Positions 9,681-18,910 of a DNA stretch of 64,000 bases are shown in pieces (positions within the stretch are counted from its first letter, which is position 1; each line of letters starts with the position of its first letter). A program made the position numbers and the translations under genes. The DNA comes from Diphasiastrum complanatum (taxonomy: Eukaryota; Streptophyta; Lycopodiopsida; Lycopodiales; Lycopodiaceae), in assembly GCA_029204225.1 (NCBI GenBank), contig CM055092.1, positions 27,266,320 to 27,330,319 of the forward strand. Direction: 5' to 3'. The notes beneath the pieces are model-generated. The model searched no databases. It saw only the letters and a list, made by a program, of their open reading frames with translations, and was not told where the DNA came from.

Positions 9681-10980
9681 CGCAAAACTGCTTGAAACTT
9701 CTGCCTTAGGCTAAGAACAGTATGTCGAGGCCAACAGTGATGTCAGAAGCTGAAAATAATGACCTGCACTTTTTTTTCTTACCAGGCCACTCGCCGCTTT
9801 TCCACCAATTTGAAAGCCAAATCGGCGTCGCCTTCCGAAATGCACTCGGTCGTCAACTCCCAACAACGTGCCCAGTGGAATGGTGAAACTACTTCTGGCG
9901 TACTCCAAACACTTTCTCTGCTGCAACTGCTCTGTTTTGATGTACTGTACTTGTAGGTACAGTCTGGGTGCCCTTCGTTTGGAGGTTATAGCCTTTCGTT
10001 TGGGTCAAAACGGGCAAAGGACCCAAAAATAGGGACTTTTCTAGCTTTTGAACTGTTTCTTCACTTTGAAGAAACTTCACTCTTCACTTGTGACGGGACC
10101 CAGCTCAAATTTCAGGATGAAAATTTTTAATGAAGTTGAAGGCCAGAATGCACTTCAATTCTTCAGGACCCTGTTTAAAGCTCATCCAATGGCTGAACCA
10201 AATCTTGTGGTTCACATTTCTCTCCCATCACAGATTCTGGACCGTTGATTCATTTGACACCTCATCTAAAGGTTCAGAGTACATCTGGGCATCGAACCAA
10301 ACTCTTGCAGACGCTATGATCTTCGGTACACTGAGTTCTTCATTGCGTTGGGCGCGCGAACTGTCTGCGACTTCCCTGCTTGCGGCCGCGTCTCCCTTCT
10401 CTGAAAAACATCAGATCAAGCTCTCATGTGGATCATTTTGAGCACGATCTGAGGCCTGGAGCAGGGTCGCCCTACTAAATCCATGACTATAGAGTGTTCA
10501 GTCAGGATATTCCGTGGAGAAACGGTGATTTTAGCTCAACTTGACAAAGTGGCTTTTTCACCTTTTTACCGCAATTCTGCTAGGTTAACTGTCTGGAGAC
10601 AAATCTCTGACATAAACCTCAGAATCTCTCCATGGTTGATTGAAATTGTGATTAGCTTCCTTCCTGTCCTTACGTCATCTAAAACGGTGCACAAACAGCA
10701 AAGAAATCACCAGTTATGTATAAAAATCGTAACCCCAAGTCCGGTTTTAATTTTCAGCTAGCTTCAAAATTGTCAATTTTTCACCAAATTTTTCCCTGTC
10801 TGATGCTATGCACAGGCTAATAATCCCTCTGCTGAGCTTAGCAAGCCTCTATAAATTAGAAACCGTGCACCAGTGCTTCTCTTTCCATCTTCAACCCGCC
10901 GTAAAACCCCGAACTCTCAGAAGACAGTTCTCCCAAAGCTCTCTTCAACGGTGACACTGTATTGTGTACACTCCCTGTAC
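9681..10980 (-). other. 5' leader of element A, no gene seen
   Basis: About 1.3 kb between the primer site and gag of element A. Several short open frames exist on both strands, but none shows a motif. A long leader is usual in plant LTR elements. Local GC is somewhat higher than in the surrounding AT-rich DNA. Confidence 0.6.
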
Positions 10981-10993
10981 GGCTCTGATACCA
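10981..10993 (-). other. Primer binding site of element A
   Basis: The minus strand reads TGGTATCAGAGCC, a perfect match to the plant copia primer site complementary to initiator methionine tRNA. It directly abuts the 5' LTR end (AATTCTAAGT), fixing that boundary. Confidence 0.9.
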
Positions 10994-11269
10994 ACTTAGA
11001 ATTTGCTTTGCACAGGATCACAGATCATGCTACACAGTAACACAGACAGAAAATCACTTTCCTCAGCAAGCTTACATAGCAACTGTATTTCTCAAAATGA
11101 AATTACACTGTACATATAGTTGTTCACTCAGGCAACCCATGCATGACCCAGGTTGCCGTTGGCGGGATGCGTGTCCCGTCGACTTGCCTCGTGGCGAGGC
11201 CAACTGATCCTTATCCACTGATAGGACCCACAGTACAGTAACACGGTGATTCTAACTTTAATTCTAACT
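10994..11269 (-). repeat. 5' LTR of copia element A
   Basis: 276 bp, paired with 5257-5525. It carries the same non-canonical ends as the 3' LTR and an imperfect terminal inverted repeat (AGTTAGAATT against AATTCTAAGT, 9 of 10). It is followed by the target duplication copy ATAGC at 11270-11274. The element promoter should lie here, but no convincing TATA box is visible. Confidence 0.9.
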
Positions 11270-11466
11270 ATAGCTCCATCACCTATGAAAATAGCATGTG
11301 CACTTATGGATTTCCTATCCATTTGATCTCCAGAAAAGTACAAATCTGAAAATCCATATAAGTTAGGTGATGATCCTCCGTAAATAATTCCAAAATCTCT
11401 AGAACCTGAGACGTACATCAATACTCTCTTGCCTAGCTTCCAATGCTCCACACTAGGATCATGCAT
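11270..11466 (-). pseudogene. RNase H N-terminal part, element B
   Basis: The minus-strand frame has MHDPSVEHWKLGKRVLMYV and GIIYGGSSPNLYGFSD, matching the copia pol region after RT and the start of RNase H, ending in a FIGDGAI segment where element A enters. Reading past 11269 runs into LTR A and is spurious. The remaining half is at 4978-5256. Confidence 0.85.
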
Positions 11467-11494
11467 AAATTGACTTCATATACCCACCCAATAG

Positions 11495-11990
11495 CTAAGG
11501 TTTTGTGATAGTTAGATATATGAGTGAACCAACTAGCTTCCTATAGAGAGCAATGTCCTCGAAGGATCTTTCATTACCTCTTATAGTGAGCTTTACATTT
11601 GACTCCATTGGTGTATCACAAGATTTAGCATCTACTATGTGAAATCTTTCTAGAATAGAATTGACATACTTCTCTTGAAAAATGAAAGTAGATTGAGAAG
11701 TTCTAAATACCTCCATTCCCAAGATATAATGCAAAAGACCAAGATCATGCACATCAAACTCTTTTTTTAGTGGAATCTTGATATCATCAATATCTTGATT
11801 GTTGTCTCCACTCAAAATAATATCATCCACATAAATTACAAGAATGTTAACATCATTTCCAACAAATCTATAGTAGAGTGAATGATCATGCTCACTCATC
11901 TTGAAATTTTGAGAAAGTAGAAAGATTTTAAGCTTAGCATACCAACTCCTTGGTGCTTGCTTAAGTCCATACAAGATCTTCACATTTAGT
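11495..11990 (-). pseudogene. RT palm and C-terminal part, element B
   Basis: A frame of about 162 residues with LYGLKQAPRSWYAKLK, the intact active site VIYVDDIILSG, a DLGLLHYILGMEV segment and VGSLIYLTITKP. It continues the RT begun at 12263-12941, but the two parts are separated by an RNase H-derived block (see 11991-12262). Similar residues in element C at 23191-23706 show what the uninterrupted order should be. Confidence 0.9.
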
Positions 11991-12262
11991 AGGTTGTGAT
12001 GCTCCTTTGTTAGAGCCTTGGTGAAGTAATCTACTACCTATAACGTTGTCCTACAGTAAACCAAATTTATTTCCTTGCTTTGTACTTTCTCTCTAAGATA
12101 GTGATATCAGATTTCGATATGCTTATTTTTGGAGTGGAATCTCGGATTCAGAGATAGTGCAATGGCACTTTGGTTGTCACAGTAGAGGGTCATTGGATGT
12201 GACTGGATAATTTCAATATCTGCAAGCAGATTCCTTAGCCAAATTGCCTCATTGTGTAGAAA
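11991..12262 (-). pseudogene. Misplaced RNase H tail inside RT of element B
   Basis: In the middle of RT, between a NYVC segment and LYGLKQAPRSWY, the minus strand reads NEAIWLRNLLADIEIIQSHP, then YCDNQSAIALSLNPRFHSKN, then (after a stop) YHYLREKVQSKEINLVYC and DYFTKALTKEH. This is the C-terminal half of a copia RNase H domain, which belongs after RT and not within it. Two in-frame stops show decay. The normal RNase H of this element exists elsewhere, so this is an extra copy. Likely origins are template switching during reverse transcription or ectopic recombination. Confidence 0.85.
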
Positions 12263-12941
12263 ACACACATAATTAGGCTTGCCATTTGAAATGTAGCCCT
12301 TGGGTTGCTCTATAGACAACTCTTCCTCAAGATCACCATTCAAGAATGCATTTGTGATATCCAATTGCCATAGATCCCATCCAAAAAGTGTTGCAAGAGA
12401 TATGATGACCCGAATGCTTACCATCTTTGCCACGGGTCTCATCATAGTCAATTCCATACTCTTGTGCATGTCCTTTTGCTACCAACATTGTATTTTACTT
12501 GTTGATTGATCCATCTTGGTTTGTCTTCACTTTGAAGATCCACTTGCATCCAATAGCCTTCTTGTCCTTTGGAAGTTCCACCAATCTCCATGTGTCATTC
12601 TTCATAAGAGCTTGATACTCAAGAGCCATTGCTTGGACCCACACCTCTTTTTGTCTTGCTTCATCTACACATGTAGGTTCATCAAAAGAGGTTAGGAAAG
12701 CATAGTTTGTACCACCAACAACTTGCTTACTTTTTTCATTATAAGTGAGCCTCAAAGGTTGTTGCCTTTGCCTTGATGTCCTCCTTGGCTTTTGATTTGA
12801 AGTAGGCTCTTCAACATCAACATCCAAAGTATCATCAATGTCATCAACATCAAGAAGTTTAGATCCAACATCCACACCACCACTTGAAAAAACTTTTGAA
12901 AAGTTTTTCTCATAAAAAATGACATCTCTTCCAATGACCAC
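12263..12941 (-). pseudogene. Integrase tail and RT fingers, element B
   Basis: 12941-12495 reads VIGRDVIFYE (integrase tail), then an acidic linker, then the start of RT (AMALEYQALMKNDTWRLVEL and KKAIGCKWIFKVKTNQDGS). 12469-12263 continues with PVAKMVSIRVIISLATLFGW, QLDITNAFLNGDLEEEL and EQPKGYISNGKPNYVC. The two frames differ by a short frameshift near 12480. Typical copia RT residues are well kept up to the point where the RNase H block enters. Confidence 0.85.
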
Positions 12942-12979
12942 TTTCTTAGTTGAAGGAATAAAAAAAATTTAAGCCTTGC

Positions 12980-13822
12980 TCACCTCACTATGACCAACAA
13001 ATATACCTTTCTTTGAAGATGGATCCTCCTTTGTCCTATCATCAAGAGTGATGTTGATATAGCAAATGAATCCAAAAGTTTTGAAAAACTTGACACTCGG
13101 GATGACAAAGACATCAAACATCTCATCTTTTCTCTGTAGTAGATACACCCAACAAAATCTACTAAAATATCAATAAAAGTCACATACATATTAGCACCTC
13201 CATTGATAATTGTAGTAATACCATGAATATCCAAATCCACAAGTTGAAAAGGCTCACTTGACCTTGAACTAGATCTCTTGTAAGGTAGCCTATGTGATTT
13301 TGATAGCACATTGCTCACAAACATGCTTCAAGCTTGTTAAAGAGTTGGGAGGACAAAAAACAACTTGCCTCTTTGCCATCACCTCCAATGACTTGTAGCT
13401 GAGATACCCCAATCTCTTGTGCCATACCTCTTGCATTGACAATTGCTCCTTTTCCATACATCCAACTTGGTTAACAAGTTTGAACAACTTACCTTGCCTC
13501 TTACCTTTTGCAATCAATTCATCCTCCTTCTTGATCAAACAAGCATAACCATCAAACTCCACTTTGAATCCCTTGTCAAGCATTTGATTCACACTAAGAA
13601 GATTTTTAGTGATAGATGGAATGAAAACATCCTTCAAATTCACATTCCTATTAATAGATAGGAAAATAGGAATTGTGCCAATCCCTTTGATTGCACACTC
13701 ACCATCATTGGCCATGTAGATCACCTTCTTGTCACCTTCAAATGCCATCAATGATGAATAATACTCCTCATGAAATGTCATATGTGATGTAGCTCCACTA
13801 TCAATCCACCAAGGTGTTGGAA
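12980..13822 (-). pseudogene. Protease and rearranged integrase, element B
   Basis: From 13822 the minus strand reads TPWWIDSGATSHMTF, the protease DSG motif. It is followed by the rest of the protease (YMANDGECAIKGIGTIPIFL, ITKNLLSVNQMLDKGFKVEF), then the pre-integrase zinc region (EVWHKRLGYLSYKSLEVMAK and CEQC). Integrase then collapses: 13324-12980 keeps scattered pieces (PFQLVDLDIHGI, YVTFIDILVDFVG) with the core acids largely lost and internal deletions. The domain is far shorter than the usual ~400-residue copia integrase. Confidence 0.8.
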
Positions 13823-15082
13823 AGAGGGAGGTGAAGTGAGTCGGTTCGACAAGTTGAAGACTATAAGTGACTTATCGAGCACAGCGGGAGTTAGCCTTTT
13901 TTCCTAGTGCATGACTAAGCCTGTTAATATTGAACAAGCATAACAATAGAAGTCACGTTCAATCTTTTAGAAACCAACTTTGAAATTGTTAGCACTAAAG
14001 TGATTTTGTAGCCAAACAATGATGTATTGAATATTCAGACAAACAGTAAGAGATTTGTAAGTCACAAATAATCATAGAGAAGCATGCAATCTGACATAAT
14101 ATTGAAGGTAATAAGAAATATATTGATTCAGTAAGTAGCATGTACAAATCAGATGATGAGAGCACAAAACAATAATGAATGAAACCACGTACTCTTCTGT
14201 TGGAGGGTTTGCGGATCCCAAGGCAACCCTAACCCTAGTTAATAAGTGAGAGGGATTTGACACCCTGCATGAGTAAGTCCAACCCGATGATCACATAGTT
14301 ATTTGATTAGTTACAAGTTAATAAAAGGACTTTAGGCCTTTGTGAGACTTTTAATGTCGCAGGGCCTAAATGTCAAGTTAGTGAATAAAGTTGGGTTTCC
14401 CTCCAATTTGGATGGTTCCCACTCTTTTTTAAATTTGAATAATTAGGGAGGTAGAAATGGACCCATAGGATTCAGAGGCTAGGGTCCTCCTCTCTACTAT
14501 AAGAAGGGACCAACTCGAGTTCCTACACATGTTCATTTTCTCATTTCAATAAAGCAGATTGGTTCTCTTCTGAATGGATTGATGAATGTCCTTGCTCTCT
14601 ATCACTTTTCCTCCATCTCTCATGCTTTATTTGTGCTTTGCTAATTGTTGGATCTGAATGTTATTGGGATTGCATGTTGTTATACTTTTTATGAGAGAGA
14701 AAGAGTAAACATGCCTATTAACGGCAACAGGTTGTGTCGCTACTCCCCACCGATGCTGACCTCAAGGATGTGCCTGAAGCACAATTCTCATCATATTTGT
14801 CTGCTCATGATGAGCCATCCACTCCCCATTAGCTAGCCTAGGTAGAAATAACTAGTTAATTTTTGCCTAGTCTATTTACTTCCATAAGTTACATAGTTAT
14901 TAACTATCATTTAGATCTAGATTATTAGAAGTCAGATCCGTAGTGACCCAATTAGATCTAGAATAGCTACCCTTAAGATATGATAAATTAGGCTACATTA
15001 GATCTCCTTAGCTAGTTAGTCTTAGTTTAGATAGTTCTGCTAGATAAGCTAGTTAGCTCTAGTTAGCCTAGGAAGATAACAT
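13823..15082. other. Intervening DNA with fragments of two LTR families
   Basis: No gene seen. About 14094-14195 matches 56495-56600, the start of LTR D. About 14237-14302 (TGAGAGGGATTTGACACCC and on) matches 45765-45826. A TATA-like CTATAAGAAGG occurs near 14500, followed by AATAAAGC near 14550, a layout that resembles an LTR promoter and poly(A) signal. 14850-15080 has many repeats of the words TAGTTAG and TTAGATCTAG. Confidence 0.4.
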
Positions 15083-16701
15083 TCAGATTCCAGACCTGTA
15101 CCCAATTAGAGATAGATAATTAGTTAGGTACTCTCTCTCACCCTCCAAGTTGGTTCGATTGTGGTACATTGGAGTGCCTGTGACAACTTTATGAACTGTC
15201 TGTGATACAATTGCTGGATTGAATGAAGTCTTCGATGAGCTTCTTTCAAGTGAATTCTTCAAGCTTGGTCCAGCACCCAAATGTTTTCCTGTAATATATG
15301 CATGTTGTTTTGCACTTTGCAAAAGAGCGTTTGCCATATCAGATACAGCTGCATCATACAAGGAATCTTATCCTTTTGCCCCTCTCCAACAAGCCAGCTA
15401 CCATGTTTGGATTCAGATAAATTGGTTCGCGGAGTATTCGTAGTAGCATTGCTATCCAACACCTTAAGAATGCAAAAAACAAACATCTCAGTATCTAATA
15501 ACAAAAACAGTTAAAAATGCTAAAAGAAAATCATATTTGCTATTTTAGGGTGTGGAAAAAACTTACTGCCACTATGAAATCATCCCAATGAGCTATTCTG
15601 ACATTCCACCAGCTCAACCAACTATCCAAAGTTGGGATATCGGACTCCTTCACTTTTGTTGTCCTCCACCACTGCCTAATTAACCTGTAATGTTCCAATG
15701 CTTCTTCCCTAATTGCGGCAGCCCTCCAATTTTCGCATAATATCTTGTGTTAATTCATTTGTTCCTTGGGAACATATGCATTGGTGTGTCTCACGAGGCT
15801 TTGTTCCCAATGGAATAGGCATGACCTCTCACGACCACTCATGACATTGTCTGCACCCCCATTGTACACTGTTCTAACCGCCCTCCAGTTTGCCTGGGCC
15901 TCATCTGCCATGAACCCACAAAAGTCGGCATTGTTATGGCTAGAACGCTCCATGACTGCATTGAGCATCTCCCAAAATAGAATTTGTGCCCCAATATCCT
16001 CTTCCTTCATGTCACATGTAGCTATGCTCAATAGCTCTTGCACACTGAACAGGATAAAATAATAAGTTTATATTAAAAGAGAAAAGTTGTCTCATATGGT
16101 TCGAAAAGAAAACAAAAGTACCTTGGATCGTAGACATGACATGCCATTGTTGACCACCCAACTACTCTTCTCGTGTGATCAAATTGGACCCAAACATTTT
16201 TTAGATCGCCATTGCCTGTTCGTCGCATTCGATTTCACTCCTGAAGCAGGTCCCTTCGTTGACATTTTGAAAACAAAGCATCGTTCCTCCAAAGAATCTT
16301 GTCCAAATAATCTACTACCATGAAAGAAGTCATACATTGAATTCTTTTTTAGGTGTAGAAGACTGTCCAAACCATCTCCCAAAGGCATCACTGTGTTTTT
16401 TGCCTTGGAGACCATCCGACGTAACCTAGATAGGTAGATGCAACATGAATTGGAAGTATTTCAAGGGTTCAAAAAAAGAAATCTCAAAACAGATATTTAT
16501 TTATAAATAAATGATGTACCTCCTGTTTTGGACAAGAGGAATCAACTCATCCAAAAAGTTTCCAAGCTCCAAATCTCCAACAACCTCATCTGGTAGGCGA
16601 TCAGGCTTGGTTAGAGTTGATGAGATCAAATCCCTTGCAATCATCATTTGTACTTTTCTAGGTCCATCATTCTTGTCAGCCCTTACCACCCTTTCAACCA
16701 A
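15083..16701 (-). pseudogene. MULE-like transposase pseudogene with introns
   Basis: Minus-strand exons with usable splice sites: 16701-16520 (KNDGPRKVQMMIARDLISST, TLTKPDRLPDE), 16425-16122 (ends VGWSTMACHVYDPR), 16044-15567 (LLSIATCDMKEEDIGAQI, DFCGFMADEAQANWRAVR, ERSCLFHWEQSL) and 15462-15083. The pattern of a short cysteine/aspartate block, FMADEAQANW and CLFHWEQS resembles the DDE region of Mutator-like transposases in plants (family knowledge, not a search). It is broken by a stop after KEQMN in the third exon and by frameshifts near 16190 and 15360. It lies between gag and protease of element B, so it probably inserted there. Its terminal repeats were not identified. Confidence 0.65.
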
Positions 16702-16704
16702 GAG

Positions 16705-16993
16705 TCAAGTGTCCGTAATGGCCTTTCTTGCCACAATAAAAGCACTTGATCTTCTTCTTCTTGAGCTTGGATGATGAAGCATTAGAGGAATCATCTTCCT
16801 CCTCATCTTTGTCTTTGGATTTGACTTTGTCCTTGCTTGAGGATTGTTGATGTTGGTTCTTGCTCCTCCCTTTGTGCTTATCCTTGGCAAAGAGAGCTTT
16901 GCCATCATTATGAGTGAGAGAGAGCTTGTCCATCCTCAAGAGCTTGTACTCTTGTCTTGATTCTTCTAAAATTAGCACACTTTGGAGAGCCAT
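16705..16993 (-). pseudogene. gag nucleocapsid part, element B
   Basis: About 96 residues of gag C-terminus: ALQSVLILEESRQEYKLLRM, a long Lys/Asp/Ser-rich stretch, and the zinc knuckle CFYCGKKGHYGH. The knuckle is cut before the last ligand, at the junction with the MULE-like sequence. The capsid half of gag is missing; the start Met at 16993 lies at the junction with LTR F sequence. A stretch of about 15 bases at that junction, TTTCCACTTGTAATG, is also present inside LTR F, hinting at microhomology-mediated joining. Confidence 0.8.
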
Positions 16994-17022
16994 TACAAGT
17001 GGAAATTATGCCCACTTTAGAA

Positions 17023-17419
17023 AGCTAGAAATCCAATGACACTCAAAATCCACACAATCACCAAATCAATTAGATCCAAAATGAGGAGTACAATGATACT
17101 AGTAGATCCACGAGCTACCACTATGCTTAACTATGATTGGACTAGACTTTGTCACCTCTTAATCCTATTGGACCATTGATCCATGCACCTCTAAATTCTA
17201 TTGGACTATATTCAAGCAAACCTCAAATTCCTATTGGACCTCACATGGTTCCACCTCTAAATCCTATTGGACCTCTTAGAATTCATCAAACAAAAGCATT
17301 ACACTTGTCTACACTCTGATTGGCACGAGTTTAGCCTCTTACTCTATTTTGGCTCAATAGTGGCATTACAAGTGGAAATGCATAGTTTGCCATCTATGCC
17401 AAATTTGTTCCTATCAACA
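17023..17419 (-). repeat. LTR segment, retroelement family F (inverted copy)
   Basis: The reverse complement of 1033-1427 with modest divergence, including the GTCCAATAG-type internal repeats. On the minus strand it starts TGTTGATAGG at 17419. Sequence outside it (17420-17510) also matches 940-1032, so this copy too has the internal 3' end upstream of the LTR. It ends at the junction with truncated gag B. Confidence 0.65.
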
Positions 17420-17510
17420 TCCTACACCTAGATGCTTGATATAAAAAACATAAGACCCCTATATCTAACATAGATAATCTTTTTCAATTCTTCACACATA
17501 TTGCTTTTGA

Positions 17511-18417
17511 TCTTTGTATTTTGAATCAAAACAATTGGCAAGGAACCTCAAATATCTAGCATGTCCTCAGATAGTAATGTTAGCACCCGATAGCAATCCG
17601 TTCATGTTAGTCTACGAGTTGCAATCTCATTTGCTACTTAATCCACATTTACATCATTTATTTACTATCAATGTCAAACATGACAAATAAAAATGGCTCC
17701 AACATGAAATGTACTCCATGAGGTGCTGGTTGAGCTGCTTGAATGCTATACTCAAACATTGTGAATATTACTTTGGAATATCTCAATGGTGGCGTTGGAT
17801 GCATAAATCTTGCTCAAGGTAAGTTTTACAATAACTAAAACTTATGTTTTGATCCTGTAAGATCATGAGAATTGCATGTGGTGTTATACTAACAATAAAA
17901 AGATATTCTAAATACAAGTCGCAATAAAGATTTTTTTGAATTTGAACTCAAATGGAAAAAACAAGTCTGACATTCTCGAAAAAGTGGACACTAAGTGGAT
18001 CGTCACACAACAAAAATGAAAGGTGGGTCAAGGATGTACTATGTCTGCCCCGAGCAGTAGATTCCTTCACGTCCTCTCATCAAAAGCAGAAAACGCTAGA
18101 TCAAAGAGTCCAAACAATATCTTGTACACCCAGTCCCAAGACTTGTGAAAGACTTGTGCACCAAGTCCCAAGGCTTGTAGGTCCCAAGGCTTGTACAGGC
18201 AATATATGCATACAAAATACCAAAATGGCCGGAAACCTATTACCTACAGCCTGGGCCCTATCTGTAACGGCTCTTAAAAAAAATGCCTTACATCCTTTTG
18301 CTTGCCTGCGACCATCGACCTCCATCACTTCCGATCAACGACCTCCATGCCCTCCGATCAGCGACCTCCCTCGTTTTTGTTCAACACTGAGGGATGGAGA
18401 ACCATTTCGTCTCTGCT
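17511..18417. other. Unassigned sequence, no supported gene
   Basis: AT-rich, then more balanced from 17950. A long open frame at 17952-18557 shows no domain and runs into the repeat array below, so I do not call it. Around 18308-18370 the word GATCAACGACCTCC or a close variant occurs about three times at roughly 23-bp spacing. The words CCCAAGACTTGT/CCCAAGGCTTGT recur at 18130-18195. Confidence 0.3.
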
Positions 18418-18422
18418 TACCG

Positions 18423-18900
18423 AAAAATAGGTCTCAAAGGAGAGCAAGGGAACCATCTGCGCCAGCGCAGATGGTTTCCCATCGCAAAAAACTATTTCAA
18501 AAACGAGCTAGAGGACCATTTGCGCCGGCGCAGATGGTCCCCAGTCTTTTTTTTTAGAATACAATGGTCCAAAAAAATCTGATGCCTGAACCATTGAATT
18601 GAAAACAACGGTTTTCTGTCTGTGATCGTCCATTGAATTAAAAACAACAATTTTTTGTCTGTGATCATCCATTGAATTAAAAGCAATGGTTTTCTGTTTG
18701 TGATCGTCCATTGAATTGAAAATAACGATTTTTTGTCTGTGATCGTACAACCTGTAATCATTCTTTCAAAAAATAGGTCTCAAAAGAGAGCAAGGAAACC
18801 ATCTGCGCGGGCGCAGATGGTTTCCCGTCTTTACCTACAACAAAAAAGTGTTTCAAAAACGGGCTAGGGGACCATCTGGCGCAGATGGTCCCCAGTCTTC
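18423..18900. repeat. Hairpin-bearing direct repeat around a minisatellite
   Basis: Two direct copies (about 18423-18547 and 18768-18900) start AAAATAGGTCTCAAA and each carry two hairpins, around ACCATCTGCGC. Hairpins: 18448-18480 (12 bp perfect, then a bulge and 3 bp, loop CA), 18513-18540 (13 bp with one G-T pair, loop CG), 18794-18825 (15 bp perfect, loop GG) and 18867-18893 (12 bp perfect, loop GCG). All share one stem core. I know of no family that matches this; it may be the end structure of a non-autonomous element. Confidence 0.7.
18591..18746. repeat. 39-bp minisatellite, four copies
   Basis: Four head-to-tail copies starting CCATTGAATT at 18591, 18630, 18669 and 18708, each ending around CTGTGATCGT. 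The unit is 39 bp, a multiple of three, so an open frame crosses it on the minus strand as a 13-residue repeat (variants of ITDRKPLFSIQWT). This is most likely incidental rather than a protein. Confidence 0.9.
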
Positions 18901-18910
18901 TTTTCTGAAA

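Larger units (their letters stand above)
5257..11269 (-). mobile_element. Nearly complete copia element A (nested in B)
   Basis: About 6.0 kb, bounded by two LTRs and a 5-bp target duplication (ATAGC). In order on the minus strand: 5' LTR, Met-tRNA primer site directly abutting it, 1.3-kb leader, gag, protease, integrase, RT, RNase H, polypurine tract and 3' LTR. All domains of an autonomous Ty1/copia element are present but broken by frameshifts and stops. The two LTRs differ at roughly 4% of sites, so insertion was moderately old. It interrupts RNase H of element B and is therefore younger than B. Confidence 0.95.
4049..16993 (-). mobile_element. Copia element B, split by two nested insertions
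   Basis: A decayed Ty1/copia retrotransposon read on the minus strand: gag with partial zinc knuckle (16993-16705), then a MULE-like DNA element, protease and integrase (13822-12980), RT (12941-11495), RNase H (11466-11270), the inserted element A (11269-5257), the rest of RNase H (5256-4978) and the 3' LTR (4973-4049). Copia order is gag-PR-INT-RT-RH, which this matches. The 5' LTR and the N-terminal half of gag are missing; a different LTR family abuts gag near 17000. Many stops and frameshifts show it is dead. Confidence 0.75.

Noticed and set aside
14224-14237. AACCCTAACCCTAG, telomere-like
   Set aside because: Only about two units; chance or LTR sequence, not an interstitial telomere.
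17952-18557. 201-codon plus-strand frame
   Set aside because: No domain, ends inside the hairpin repeat, Ser/Pro/Arg-rich from base composition only.
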